Notes: generated by a model not told the origin, from the sequence alone. 64,000 nucleotides of DNA from Pararhodobacter aggregans (GCF_003075525.1 NZ_QDDR01000019.1:1-64000); one strand, 5' to 3'. Positions 35,966 through 44,455 are shown, numbered from the stretch's first letter. Numbers and translations: made by a program.

Positions 35966-36754
35966 TCAGCCGCCGATCAGCCCCCTGAGCGTGGTCGCCA
36001 CCGCGCTGCGCAACCCGTCGATCAGCGCCACATAGGCCGAGAGCGGACCCGCCAGCGCCGGCACCGCGTTGCCGATCATCGGCGCCAGCATGTAGAGAAC
36101 GATCAACGCCAGCGCCACCAGCATGACCAGCGACAGGCCACGGCGGAAACCGCGCTGGTCCTCGTCGTCATCGGCAGCGCCATCGTCCTCGTCGCGCCGT
36201 TCGTTCCCGGGCTCGAGCGTCGAGCTCAATTCCTCGATATCCGGCAGCAGCTTGCGGCGGCGGACGGGTTCCTCGGGCGTGCCCTCCTCGGGCGTGGCCT
36301 CGGCGGAGGGCGGCGGCGCGGGATCGTCCTCGCCATAGACGCGCGACGGGGCGGCTTTCGAGCGGGTCGGCCGGGTCAGGCCCAGATCGCCCTGCGTCTC
36401 GATCCCGGTCTGCGTCTTCTTGCGCTCGGACATCTCGCGCTCGGCTTCCTCGCGCAGCACGTCCAGCACCGTCTTGTCGATGCGCGCGGCGCCCCGGTCG
36501 GCCGGACGGCCCGCCGGACCCTCGGTCCCCGGACGCTCGCCCCCCTGCCGCTCGCCCCCGGGCAGGTCGTCGTCGAAATCGTCGTCCTCGTCCTCATCCT
36601 CCAGTTCGGCGGCGCGCATCTGCAACGCCACCTCCATCGGATACTGATACCAGGTATGCCCGCAGGCCGAGCATTGGACATCGCGGCCGCCTTTGGGAAT
36701 GACCTTGTCATCCACCTCGTACTGCGCGCTGCAGTTCGGACAGGTCAGTCGCAT
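35966..36754 (-). CDS. Zinc-ribbon, acidic-linker, single-span membrane protein divergent from ftsEX
   Basis: A 262-residue protein. The first 40 residues form an MJ0042-type zinc ribbon: CPNC at 5-8, then CSAC at 28-31 with GHTWYQYP after it. A strongly acidic low-complexity stretch (EDEDEDDDFDDD) follows, then a long disordered proline- and charge-rich region to about 205. There is one membrane segment at about 207-229 (LSLVMLVALALIVLYMLAPMIG) and a short periplasmic tail. By topology the zinc ribbon is cytosolic. The gene is divergent from ftsE across 134 bp. Role unknown; a divisome-linked function is only suggested by position. Confidence 0.85.
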   Translation of the reverse strand: MRLTCPNCSAQYEVDDKVIPKGGRDVQCSACGHTWYQYPMEVALQMRAAELEDEDEDDDFDDDLPGGERQGGERPGTEGPAGRPADRGAARIDKTVLDVLREEAEREMSERKKTQTGIETQGDLGLTRPTRSKAAPSRVYGEDDPAPPPSAEATPEEGTPEEPVRRRKLLPDIEELSSTLEPGNERRDEDDGAADDDEDQRGFRRGLSLVMLVALALIVLYMLAPMIGNAVPALAGPLSAYVALIDGLRSAVATTLRGLIGG

Positions 36755-36888
36755 CGGCTCTCCTTGAGACGAAATTCGCCACCGGCCCGCCTCGGCCATT
36801 GGCTATGGTCCTTGGACGTTGTAGCAATCCCCAAGTCAACTTCCAAGGGCAGAGCCCGGGTTTCGGCCAGATTGAAAGGGGTTATGGG

Positions 36889-37560
36889 GTGATCCGACTG
36901 GCAAACGTAGCGCATGATTACGGCGGACGCGCGCTTCTCACCGGGATCGACCTGCATATCGCTCCGGGCGCCTTCCATTTCCTGACCGGCCCCTCGGGCG
37001 CCGGGAAATCGACGCTGCTGAAACTGTGCTACGGTGAATTGCGCCCGGTTCAGGGCGAGATCGAGCTGTTCGGCCAATCCCTGAGGGGCATGAGCCGCGA
37101 CGGGCTGGCCGACATGCGGCGGCGGGTCGGGGTGATCCATCAGGATTGCCAGTTCCTCGACCATCTGACCCTGGCCGAGAATGTCGCGCTGCCCTTCGTC
37201 GCCACCGGCCGCCCGGTGCCGCAGACCGATCTGCGCGAACTCCTGGCCTGGGTGGGCCTTGCCGGACAGGCCGAGAGCCTGCCGCCGACCCTGTCGGGCG
37301 GCGAGCGGCAGCGCGCGGCGCTGGCCCGGGCCGTCATCATGTCGCCCGAGGTGGTGCTGGCGGACGAGCCCACCGGCAATGTCGATCCCGAGATGTCGCA
37401 GCGCCTGCTGTCCCTGCTGGTCGAACTCAACCGGATGGGCACCGCGGTGATGATCGCCACCCACGATCTGGCGCTCATTCGCAACGCCAAGGCGCAGGTC
37501 TCGGCCCGGGTGCTGCGCATCCAGGACCGCACGCTGCAATCGGCGGGGGCGGACCTGTGA
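36889..37560 (+). CDS. ftsE: Cell-division ABC ATPase FtsE
   Basis: A 223-residue ABC ATPase of the FtsEX complex that controls septal wall hydrolases and divisome maturation. Motifs: Walker A GPSGAGKSTLLKL (about residue 37), signature LSGGERQRAALARA, Walker B VVLADEPTGNVD and switch His in ATHDL. It starts with GTG 36889 with GAAAGGGG upstream, giving the expected length; an in-frame ATG at 36799 would add 30 unrelated residues. It overlaps ftsX by GTGA. The neighbouring plsC and TfoX-like genes follow in a coupled row. Confidence 0.95.
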   Translation: MIRLANVAHDYGGRALLTGIDLHIAPGAFHFLTGPSGAGKSTLLKLCYGELRPVQGEIELFGQSLRGMSRDGLADMRRRVGVIHQDCQFLDHLTLAENVALPFVATGRPVPQTDLRELLAWVGLAGQAESLPPTLSGGERQRAALARAVIMSPEVVLADEPTGNVDPEMSQRLLSLLVELNRMGTAVMIATHDLALIRNAKAQVSARVLRIQDRTLQSAGADL

Positions 37561-38477
37561 GCCTGCTGCGCAAGAACCCGCTGCGGGCGCTGGGCGGCGC
37601 GCGCCAGGCGCCGGGCTTCGGTGATGCGGGGCGGGTGGTGCCTGCTTCGGGGATCACCTCGCTTCTGACCGGCATCACCTCGGCGGTGATGGCTTTCCTC
37701 GCGGTCTTTGCCCTGGCGCTGTCGCTCAGTTCCGGGCAGCTGGCGCAGCGCTGGTCCGCCACGCTGTCGCAAAGCGCCACGCTCAGGATTTCCGCCCCGC
37801 CCAGCGAAATCGGCGCCCAGACCGCCGCGGTGCTGGAGATCCTGCGCACCACGCCGGGCATCACCTCGACCCGGGTGCTGGATCAGGACGAACAGCGCGC
37901 GCTGCTGGAACCCTGGTTCGGCCCCGACCTGCCGATCGAGAGCCTTGCCCTGCCGCGCCTGATCGAGATCATCGAATCCGCCGGGGGTTTCGACGCCGTG
38001 GGCCTGCGCCTGAGGCTCGCGTCCGAGGCGCCGGGCGCGGTGCTGGACGACCACACCCGCTGGCGGCGCCCGCTGGTGCAGGCGGCGGCCTCGCTGCGCG
38101 CGCTGGCCTGGTTCTCGGTGGCGCTGATCGGGGTGATGATGGCGGCGATGATTACCCTGGCGGCAGGCTCGTCGCTGGCGGCCAATGCGCCGGTGATCCG
38201 GGTGCTGCGGCAGGTGGGCGCGCGCGACGCTTTCATCGCCCGCGCCTTCACCAACCGCTTCGCGCTGCGCGCGCTGATCGGCGCGGCGCTGGGCACCGGG
38301 CTCGGGATGCTGGCCTTCGCCATCCTGCCGGTGGCGGGCGAATCCGGGTTCCTCACTGGGCTTGGCTTCCACGGCGCGGGCTGGCTGACGCCCTTGGCGA
38401 TCCCGGTGCTGGCGGCGCTGATCGCCTGGGCCGCAACCCGCACCGCCGCCATGCGGGTGCTTCGGAGGGAAAGCTGA
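37557..38477 (+). CDS. ftsX: Cell-division membrane protein FtsX
   Basis: A 306-residue integral partner of FtsE. The first membrane segment is at about 38-60 (ITSLLTGITSAVMAFLAVFALALSL) and is followed by a periplasmic domain (about 65-180) that activates peptidoglycan hydrolases or their adaptors. Three C-terminal segments are at about 185-210, 236-258 and 275-296. It starts with GTG 37557 overlapping the ftsE stop (GTGA). The stop overlaps the plsC ATG (TGATG). The family is inferred from partner and topology; FtsX sequences are weakly conserved. Confidence 0.92.
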   Translation: MSLLRKNPLRALGGARQAPGFGDAGRVVPASGITSLLTGITSAVMAFLAVFALALSLSSGQLAQRWSATLSQSATLRISAPPSEIGAQTAAVLEILRTTPGITSTRVLDQDEQRALLEPWFGPDLPIESLALPRLIEIIESAGGFDAVGLRLRLASEAPGAVLDDHTRWRRPLVQAAASLRALAWFSVALIGVMMAAMITLAAGSSLAANAPVIRVLRQVGARDAFIARAFTNRFALRALIGAALGTGLGMLAFAILPVAGESGFLTGLGFHGAGWLTPLAIPVLAALIAWAATRTAAMRVLRRES

Positions 38478-39232
38478 TGCGCTACGCCGTGCAATGGCTA
38501 AGGTCGCTGATCTTCACGACGCAAGCCTATCTGATGATGGTGCCGATGGCGCTGGCCTTCCTGCCCTGGGCGCTGGTCGACCGGCGCGGCGCCTGGGCGG
38601 CGGTCCATGTCTGGACCGGCTGGGTCCGCTGGACGGCGTCCTGGATGATCGGCCTGAAGTCCGAGGTCCGGGGCCCGGTGCCGCAGGGCGAGGTGATGAT
38701 CGCCGCCAAGCACCAGAGCTTTTTCGACATCATCCTGCTGTGCAATGTGCTGCCGCGTCCCAAGTTCATCATGAAGAAGCAGCTGCTCTGGACCCCGATC
38801 GTGGGCTGGTACGCGCTGAGGATCGGCTGCGTGCCGGTGGATCGCGGCCGTCGCGGCGCGGCGATCAAGGCGATGGTCGAGCAGGTAAGCGCGGGCACCC
38901 GCGAGCCCGGTCAGCTGATTATCTTCCCGCAGGGCACCCGGGTGGCGCCGGGGGTCGAGGCTGAATACAAGGTCGGCGTCGCCGTCCTCTATCAGGAACT
39001 CGGCGCGCCGGTGATCCCGGTGGCCTGCAATGTCGGCGTCTTCTGGCCGCGGCAGGCGATCTACCGCAAGCCCGGCCTCGCCGTGGTGGAATTCCTGTCC
39101 GAAATCCCGGCGGGCAAGCCGATGCGCGAGTTTCTGGGCGAGGTGCGCGAGGTGGTCGAGACCCGCTCGGACATGCTGATGGCGGAAGCGGGCTTTGCCC
39201 TGCCGCCGCCCGGGGCCGCCGATGGCCACTGA
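38477..39232 (+). CDS. plsC: 1-acyl-sn-glycerol-3-phosphate acyltransferase
   Basis: A 251-residue membrane-bound acyltransferase that makes phosphatidic acid from lysophosphatidic acid. Motif I is KHQSFFD, with the HxxxxD catalytic pair His and Asp. Motif III is FPQGTR, with Q where most relatives have E, and PVIPVACN follows further on. Two N-terminal membrane segments precede motif I. The FPQGTR variant is unusual compared with the FPEGTR I know best, though seen in other alphaproteobacteria by memory. ATG overlaps the ftsX stop. The gene overlaps the TfoX-like gene by 11 bp. Confidence 0.93.
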   Translation: MRYAVQWLRSLIFTTQAYLMMVPMALAFLPWALVDRRGAWAAVHVWTGWVRWTASWMIGLKSEVRGPVPQGEVMIAAKHQSFFDIILLCNVLPRPKFIMKKQLLWTPIVGWYALRIGCVPVDRGRRGAAIKAMVEQVSAGTREPGQLIIFPQGTRVAPGVEAEYKVGVAVLYQELGAPVIPVACNVGVFWPRQAIYRKPGLAVVEFLSEIPAGKPMREFLGEVREVVETRSDMLMAEAGFALPPPGAADGH

Positions 39233-39563
39233 CCGCGAGACCGCCGCCTTCATCGCCGAGGTGATGGAGGACGCAGGCGCCGTCTCGACCCGGGCGATGT
39301 TCGGGGAATACGCGCTCTATCTCGACGGCAAGGTGATCGCGCTGATCTGCGACGACACGCTGTTCCTGAAAGCCACGCCCGGCGCGCTGGCGCTGGTGGC
39401 CGAGCCCGAGTTCGGCCCGCCCTATCCCGGCGCCAGACCGCATCTGATCGGCAGCGCGCTGCTTGACGAGCCCGAGGCGCTGGTCCCGCTCGCCCGGGCG
39501 ATCTGGGACGATCTGCCCGCGCCCAAGCCGAAGAAGCCGCGCGGCGCCCGGAAAACGGGTTGA
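39222..39563 (+). CDS. TfoX N-terminal-domain protein
   Basis: A 113-residue protein matching the TfoX/Sxy N-terminal domain: TRAMFGEYALYLDGKVIALICDDTLFLK is the family core, then YPGARPHLIGSALL. TfoX-like proteins act as competence regulators in gamma-proteobacteria; in alphaproteobacteria their role is unclear. A basic tail PKPKKPRGARKTG could bind nucleic acid. ATG 39222 is chosen over 39195 because residues before it have no family support. It overlaps the plsC stop by 11 bp, at the end of the ftsE-ftsX-plsC row. Confidence 0.88.
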   Translation: MATDRETAAFIAEVMEDAGAVSTRAMFGEYALYLDGKVIALICDDTLFLKATPGALALVAEPEFGPPYPGARPHLIGSALLDEPEALVPLARAIWDDLPAPKPKKPRGARKTG

Positions 39564-39612
39564 CCTTCCCCCTGCGGGAAGGCCCAAAAACCCGCCCGAA
39601 AGGGAGGTCCGC

Positions 39613-40047
39613 ATGAACAAGGTGACAGGTTTCGCGCTTCTGGCGGTGGCGGCGGCGCTGGGCGCGGCCGGATGGGTCGCGCTGCGCCCCGACCCGCGCC
39701 CCGCTTCGCCGCCCTCCGCCGCGGGCGGCGCCATGGTCGCCGTGACCTTGCCCGCATCGCTGTCCGCTGAGGCCGAGACCGGCGCGCGGATCTTCGGCCA
39801 GGTCTGCGCCGCCTGCCACGGCCAGAACGCGGCGGGCGTCGAGCGCAGCGGCCCGCCGCTGGTGCACCGGATCTATGAACCCTCGCACCACGGGGACGAA
39901 GCCTTCCAGCTCGCCGTGGCGCGCGGCGTCTCGGCCCATCACTGGCGCTTCGGGACCATGCCGCCGGTCGCGGGGCTGACCCGGGGCGAGGTGGCGATGG
40001 TCGTGGCCTATGTCCGCGCCTTGCAGGAAGCGAACGGCATCCGCTAG
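39613..40047 (+). CDS. Membrane-anchored class I c-type cytochrome
   Basis: A 144-residue protein. An N-terminal membrane anchor (TGFALLAVAAALGAAGWVAL) acts as uncleaved signal. A proline- and alanine-rich linker leads to a heme-c domain at about 55-140, with the CxxCH motif CAACH and the distal Met in FGTMPPVAGLTRGEVAMVVAYVRALQ. This is a short, class I cytochrome of the small c-type family often carried as a single electron shuttle in the periplasm. It is monocistronic, and the partner oxidase or reductase is not adjacent. Confidence 0.88.
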   Translation: MNKVTGFALLAVAAALGAAGWVALRPDPRPASPPSAAGGAMVAVTLPASLSAEAETGARIFGQVCAACHGQNAAGVERSGPPLVHRIYEPSHHGDEAFQLAVARGVSAHHWRFGTMPPVAGLTRGEVAMVVAYVRALQEANGIR

Positions 40048-40083
40048 AACCGGGGCATCGCAGGCAGTCAGGGGAGTAGGCGC

Positions 40084-40686
40084 ATGAGTTGGATCACCAG
40101 TATCGACGCGCTGGAAGAAATGTTCGCCGCCCCGCCCGAAGCGGCGATCGTCAAGGTCACCCGCCGCCTGACGCCGGCCTATCAGCGCTGGATCGAGACC
40201 TCGCGCTTCTGCCTGCTGTCCTCGGTCGGGCCCGAGGGCACGGATGGGACGCCCCGCGGCGATGACGGGCCGGTGGTGCAGGTCATGGATCCCGGCACGC
40301 TGCTGATGCCTGACTGGCGCGGCAACAACCGCATCGACACGCTCAGGAACATCGTCCGCGACGGGCGGGTGTCGCTGGCCTTCTTCGTGCCGGGCTCGAA
40401 CACGGTGATCCGGGTCAACGGCACGGCGCGGCTGTCGACCGATCCCGCGCTCTGCGGCCGGTTCGAACAGGCCGGGCGCAACCCGCGGCTGGTGATCGTC
40501 GTCGCGATTGCCGAGGTCTATGCCCAATGCGCGCGGGCGCTGATCCGCGCCGGACTCTGGTCGCGCGACGACAGCGGCCAGCTGCCGACGGTCGGCACGA
40601 TGCTGAGCGAGATCACCGAGGGCGCCTTCAACGGCGCCGATTACGACAGGGAATGGCCCGCCCGCGCCGCCGCCAGCATGTGGTGA
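40084..40686 (+). CDS. PPOX-class FMN flavoprotein (MSMEG_1061-like)
   Basis: A 200-residue cytosolic split-barrel flavoprotein related to pyridoxamine 5'-phosphate oxidase. Landmarks are KVTRRLTPAYQRWIETSRFCLLSSVGPEG, DDGPVVQVMDPGTLLMPDWRGNNRIDTLRNIVRDGRVSLAFF and VIRVNGTARLSTDP, where FMN would bind. These match the MSMEG_1061 subfamily rather than PdxH, which has different ends. It overlaps the converging DUF1772 gene by 46 bp. The function may be F420- or flavin-dependent reduction, but this is not shown. Confidence 0.83.
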   Translation: MSWITSIDALEEMFAAPPEAAIVKVTRRLTPAYQRWIETSRFCLLSSVGPEGTDGTPRGDDGPVVQVMDPGTLLMPDWRGNNRIDTLRNIVRDGRVSLAFFVPGSNTVIRVNGTARLSTDPALCGRFEQAGRNPRLVIVVAIAEVYAQCARALIRAGLWSRDDSGQLPTVGTMLSEITEGAFNGADYDREWPARAAASMW

Positions 40687-41192
40687 TGGCGCACCCGGCC
40701 GAGGCGCCAGAGCCCGAGGCCGGTGATCGCCAGCGCCGCGCCGCTGACCAGCGTGCGGATCAGGTTGAAGCTCTGCCAGCGCGGCGAGTAATCGGCCCAG
40801 ATGGCGGCGGCCTGCGGCAGTTCGACCGGGACCTCCAGCGCGGCCAGCGCCTCGTTCATCGGCACGTTGACGGTGGCGGTGAGGATCAGCCCGCCGACCA
40901 GGTAGACCACGCCCGCCACCCCGAAAAGCCAGGCCGCGCGCCGGTCGAGCGCCCAGGCGGCGCCCGCGGTGAGCAGGAGCACGAAGGGCGTGCCGAAGAA
41001 GACCGGCGCAAAGGCCGCGTTCCTGACCGAGGCGTTCATCGCCTGCATGGCCGGGATGGCGAGCCGCGGGTCGAGCGTGTCGAGCCCCCACATGGTCGAG
41101 ACCACCCAGGCATAGAAGAAGCCGAAGATCGCCCCGGTCATGAGGAGCGAGACGAAGGCAAGCGGCAGGGCGGAGCGGGCGGGAAGGGACAT
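40641..41192 (-). CDS. DUF1772 family membrane protein
   Basis: A 183-residue membrane protein of the DUF1772 (anthrone-oxygenase-like) family. The four membrane segments start at about 10-30 (LAFVSLLMTGAIFGFFYAW), and the family elements are MQAMNASVRNAAFAPVFFGTPF and TATVNVPMNEALAAL. The last segment is near 150-175. A basic His-rich end GRVRHHHMLAAARAGH lies in the overlap with the PPOX gene. ATG 41192 is 226 bp from the next minus-strand gene and has AAGGGA upstream. Function unknown in bacteria. Confidence 0.82.
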   Translation of the reverse strand: MSLPARSALPLAFVSLLMTGAIFGFFYAWVVSTMWGLDTLDPRLAIPAMQAMNASVRNAAFAPVFFGTPFVLLLTAGAAWALDRRAAWLFGVAGVVYLVGGLILTATVNVPMNEALAALEVPVELPQAAAIWADYSPRWQSFNLIRTLVSGAALAITGLGLWRLGRVRHHHMLAAARAGHSLS

Positions 41193-41348
41193 CGGCGGTC
41201 TCGCGGCTGGGTCAGGTCTGGGTAGTACGGCGGGGCGCGGGGCTTCCGTCGCGCGAAAGGGAGGGGTTTCGCCCTTGGCCGCGACGCCTCCGGCGCCGAG
41301 CCCTCGGGCGACCAGGCGGGGGGCATTCTGCCCCCCGCGCCCCCCTGA

Positions 41349-41369
41349 GGATATTTGCAGAACGAAGAT
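41349..41369 (+). repeat. Dispersed AT-containing element, copy 2 (pairs with 25441-25461)
   Basis: GGATATTTGCAGAACGAAGA plus a final T is the reverse complement of 25441-25461 with two mismatches. It lies within the 226-bp gap between the DUF1772 and GNAT genes. Next to it is a C-rich run (CCCCCCGCGCCCCCC, about 41331-41345), similar in kind to the hairpins beside copy 1. Confidence 0.65.
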
Positions 41370-41418
41370 GACAGGGGTGCGTCGGGGGGGCGTCGGTGGG
41401 GGGGCGGCCGGAGAAAGA

Positions 41419-41904
41419 TCAGGGCGCGCGCTTGCGGCGGATCCGGTCGACGGGGGTGCCGTCCGAAAGCGGCACGGCGGGCAGGCGCTCGTAATCCTCG
41501 AAGCCCATCTTGGCGTAATAGGCAAGTCCCGGGACATTGTCGGCGCGGATCGTGGCGTTCAGCATCGGCAGCCCCAGGGCCCGGGCTTTCGCCCGCGTGG
41601 CGTCGAAGAGGAGGGTGCCGGCGCCCCGCACCGGCGGGTCGCGGCGGGTGAAGCTGGCGATATCGCCCCAGCCCTCGGGCAGGGCGGGATTGGCGTTGAG
41701 CACCTGAAAGCCGACCGGCGTCTCGCCCTCCAGCACCACGTGGCAGCAGAGCACCCCGGGCCCGTCGAGGTGAGAGGCGCGCAGCCGTTCGGGCGTGAAG
41801 GGCGTCTCGTAGGCGGTGGTGCCGCCCGCGGCGATGATGTCGTTGAGGATCGCCGTGAGCGGGCCTTCGTCGCCGGACTGGTAGGGGCGGACCGAGAGGG
41901 TCAC
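41419..41904 (-). CDS. GNAT-family N-acetyltransferase
   Basis: A 161-residue acetyltransferase. Typical GNAT elements: VRPYQSGDEGPLTAILNDIIAAGGTTAYETPF, a core strand with LCCHVVLEGETPVGFQVL, and the C-terminal GLPMLNATIRADNVPGLAYYAKMGFEDYERL. The expected acetyl-CoA loop R/QxxGxG/A appears only as PPVRGAGTLLFDATRAKA. It resembles the phosphinothricin-type acetyltransferase group, but the substrate is unknown. The start is GTG 41904, overlapping the SugE stop by four bases. Third gene of an accA-sugE-GNAT row. Confidence 0.82.
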   Translation of the reverse strand: MTLSVRPYQSGDEGPLTAILNDIIAAGGTTAYETPFTPERLRASHLDGPGVLCCHVVLEGETPVGFQVLNANPALPEGWGDIASFTRRDPPVRGAGTLLFDATRAKARALGLPMLNATIRADNVPGLAYYAKMGFEDYERLPAVPLSDGTPVDRIRRKRAP

Positions 41905-42227
41905 GCCAGTTTCAGCGCGGCGATGCCGGCGACGATCAGCAGGACGCCCGCGATCTTCAGGGCATTCACCGCCTCGCCGAACCAGATCACGCCCAGGATC
42001 GCCACGCCCAGCGCGCCGATCCCGGTCCAGACCGCATAGCCGGTGCCCGCGGGCAGGTCGCGCAAAGCCTGGGCCAGCAGGAAGAACGAGGCGATGGCGC
42101 CGATCGCGGTGAGCGCCGTGGGCCAGGGGCGGGTGAAGCCGTCCGAGGCCTTGAGCGCCAGCGCCCAGACGATCTCCAGCAGCCCCGCGATGACCAGAAG
42201 ACCCCAGGGCCCGAGGAGCGCGCTCAC
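41901..42227 (-). CDS. sugE: SMR-family exporter, SugE/Gdx-like
   Basis: A 108-residue four-helix small multidrug-resistance transporter. The conserved membrane Glu18 lies in [19 protein letters not shown]. The block [21 protein letters not shown] and the end [17 protein letters not shown] fit the SugE/Gdx subtype, which exports guanidinium, better than EmrE. A single SMR gene would form an antiparallel homodimer. It starts with GTG 42227 overlapping accA's stop (GTGA) and overlaps the following GNAT gene in the same way. Confidence 0.9.
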   Translation of the reverse strand: MSALLGPWGLLVIAGLLEIVWALALKASDGFTRPWPTALTAIGAIASFFLLAQALRDLPAGTGYAVWTGIGALGVAILGVIWFGEAVNALKIAGVLLIVAGIAALKLA

Positions 42228-43183
42228 GCCGCCAGCCCCTTCTTGCCCATGTCGAGGAATTTCTTGCGCCGCCCGGCGACCAGCTTGTCGGCCGATTTGC
42301 CATCGAGCTTGGCCAGCGCCGCCTCCAGTGCCTTGCCCACCGCCTCGATGGCGGTCTTGCGGTCGCGCTGGGCGCCGCCGCGGGGTTCGGCGATGATCTG
42401 GTCGATGACCCCCAGCTTCAGCAATTCCTGTGCGGTGAGGCGCATGGCCTCGGCCGCCTCGCGCATCTTCTCGGCATCCTTCCACAGGATCGAGGCGCAG
42501 CCCTCGGGCGTGATGACCGAATAGACCGAATGTTCGAGCATCAGCACCTTGTCGGCCGTGGCCAGCGCCACCGCCCCGCCCGAGCCGCCTTCGCCGACGA
42601 TGACCGAGATGACCGGCACGCCCACTTGCAGGCATTTCTCGGTCGAGCGGGCGATGGCCTCGGCCTGGCCGCGTTCCTCGGCGCCCTTGCCGGGATAGGC
42701 GCCGGGCGTGTCGACGATGGTGATGACCGGCAGGCGGAAGCGATGCGCGAGGTCCATGAGGCGGATCGCCTTGCGGTAGCCCTCGGGGCGGGCCATGCCG
42801 AAATTGCGCTCGATGCGCGATTTGGTGTCCGAGCCCTTTTCCTGCCCGATCACCACCACCGGCCGGTCGCCCAGCCGGGCGAGGCCGCCCATGATGGCGT
42901 GGTCATCGGCGAAGTTCCGGTCGCCGGCCAGCGGCGTGAACTCGGTGAACAGCGCGTCGATGTAATCCTTGCAATGCGGCCGGTCCTGGTGCCGCGCGAC
43001 CTGGCATTTGCGCCAGGGCGTCAGGTTCTTGTAGAGGTCGGTCAGCAGCTGGTCGGCCTTCTTGTCCAGCGCTTCGGCTTCCTTCTCGACATCCATCTCG
43101 GGATTGCTGCGCGCCATGGCCCGCAGCTCGGCAGCCTTGCCTTCGATCTCGGCGAGCGGTTTCTCGAATTCCAGGTAATTCAT
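42224..43183 (-). CDS. accA: Acetyl-CoA carboxylase carboxyltransferase subunit alpha
   Basis: A 319-residue subunit that, with AccD, transfers CO2 from biotin to acetyl-CoA in the first step of fatty-acid synthesis. N-terminal [21 protein letters not shown] is the alpha-subunit coiled start. The crotonase-like core has [65 protein letters not shown] and [33 protein letters not shown]. Length is normal. No regulatory hairpin is seen upstream. It heads the accA-sugE-GNAT coupled row. Confidence 0.96.
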   Translation of the reverse strand: MNYLEFEKPLAEIEGKAAELRAMARSNPEMDVEKEAEALDKKADQLLTDLYKNLTPWRKCQVARHQDRPHCKDYIDALFTEFTPLAGDRNFADDHAIMGGLARLGDRPVVVIGQEKGSDTKSRIERNFGMARPEGYRKAIRLMDLAHRFRLPVITIVDTPGAYPGKGAEERGQAEAIARSTEKCLQVGVPVISVIVGEGGSGGAVALATADKVLMLEHSVYSVITPEGCASILWKDAEKMREAAEAMRLTAQELLKLGVIDQIIAEPRGGAQRDRKTAIEAVGKALEAALAKLDGKSADKLVAGRRKKFLDMGKKGLAA

Positions 43184-43316
43184 CGGGCAACCCCCTTGGG
43201 ACGCGCTCTATATGCAACTCCTCCCCGGGCGTTGCAACCGGGCAACGGGACGGGTCGCGCTTGCAGCGGGCGGCGCAAAGACTATTTTAAGGCTTCGCCT
43301 CTACCCCGGAGTCACG

Positions 43317-43736
43317 ATGATCCGCTACAGCCTGAAATGCGATCAGGGTCACACGTTCGAGAGCTGGTTCGCCTCGGCGGCGGCTTATGACGCTCTGGCC
43401 AAGGCGGGGCATGTCGGCTGCGTGCACTGCGGCTCGACCCGGGTGGAGAAGGCCTTGATGGCGCCCTCGGTCGCGCAGGCCGATGCCGAGGTACGGCCGC
43501 TGGCCACGCCGACCAGCGAGCTGGAGCAGAAGCTCGCCGCGCTGCGCAGGCAGGTCGAGGAATCCTCCGATTACGTCGGCCGCGATTTCGCGCGTGAGGC
43601 GCGGGCGATGCATGCGGGCGAAAGCCCCGAGCGGCCGATCTGGGGCGAGGCGCGGATCGACGAGGCGAAGGCGCTGATCGAGGACGGCGTGCCGGTGGCG
43701 CCGCTGCCCTTCATGGGCAAGGCCCGCGCCAATTGA
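43317..43736 (+). CDS. DUF1178 family protein
   Basis: A 139-residue cytosolic protein of DUF1178. Recognisable parts: start MIRYSLKCDQGHTFESWFASAAAYD, a zinc-ribbon-like pair of cysteines in VGCVHCGSTRVEKALMAPSV, and the end GEARIDEAKALIEDGVPVAPLPF. In total C9, C35 and C38 plus a His could bind a metal. The family is widespread in alphaproteobacteria and its role is unknown. It is divergent from accA across 133 bp. Confidence 0.87.
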   Translation: MIRYSLKCDQGHTFESWFASAAAYDALAKAGHVGCVHCGSTRVEKALMAPSVAQADAEVRPLATPTSELEQKLAALRRQVEESSDYVGRDFAREARAMHAGESPERPIWGEARIDEAKALIEDGVPVAPLPFMGKARAN

Positions 43737-43946
43737 CCGGCCCTGCACGGCGCTGATCGGCGGGCCGTCGCGCAGCCAAGGGCCCTTCCGACCACCCGGC
43801 GGGATTCCGCCCGGCGCCTTTCTGCCGGGAACCGAAATCGGGCGGCGATTGTTTACCCTTGGTCAACAAACCAGCGCGATGATGACCCATTGCCGCCACA
43901 TTCCCGGGGCCTGATCGGGCAGACCCTTCCAGAGACAGGTGCCGCC

Positions 43947-44399
43947 ATGACCCGCATGCTGACCCGCACGACCTCGACCCGGCAGGCTTTTCCCCGCCGT
44001 TCGGTTCCGCGCCGCTCCGGCGCCATCGACTGGGTGATCCCGGCGGTGGCGCTGGTGGGCCTCGGGCTTGCGGCGATGGCGGCGATGGGCGCGGGCGGCG
44101 GGCAGGCGGCGCCGGACGGCCTGGGCCTGGTGCAAGCGGCGATCGTGCCGGTCAGCGGCCCGGCCGAACCCGGCTCGCCCCATGTCGCGCAACGGCTCGA
44201 CACCGCCAGCGGCGCCATCGACCGCTGCGACGCCGTCACCGGCCGCTGCCGGGCACTGCCGGTGGAAGACACCGCCTACCGCATGAGCGACGGCAGCGAA
44301 TGGGTGGCGCGCACCGCTTATGACGACCGCGGCCAGGTCGAATATACCCTCTGGTACGACGCGCGGGGCCAGCTGGTGGGCGCGCCGCTGGGCCTGTAA
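43947..44399 (+). CDS. Small exported protein with a pilin-like N-terminus
   Basis: A 150-residue protein. A basic N-terminus of 24 residues (MTRMLTRTTSTRQAFPRRSV) precedes SGAIDWVIPAVALVGLGLAAM, a hydrophobic helix at about 28-48. The SGAxDW start of that helix resembles the mature N-terminus of the Flp pilin in this window (SGAVTVDW), though the Asp is at +3 rather than +5. The rest is a globular domain with one cysteine pair (RCDAVTGRCRALP) and strands such as EYTLWYDARGQLVG. It is monocistronic and not next to tad genes. A pseudopilin role is speculative; a plain membrane-anchored protein is the alternative. Confidence 0.6.
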   Translation: MTRMLTRTTSTRQAFPRRSVPRRSGAIDWVIPAVALVGLGLAAMAAMGAGGGQAAPDGLGLVQAAIVPVSGPAEPGSPHVAQRLDTASGAIDRCDAVTGRCRALPVEDTAYRMSDGSEWVARTAYDDRGQVEYTLWYDARGQLVGAPLGL

Positions 44400-44455
44400 T
44401 CCGGCCTGAAGCCGCGTCAGCCTGCCACCCTTGCACCAGACGCAACCCGCAAGTA

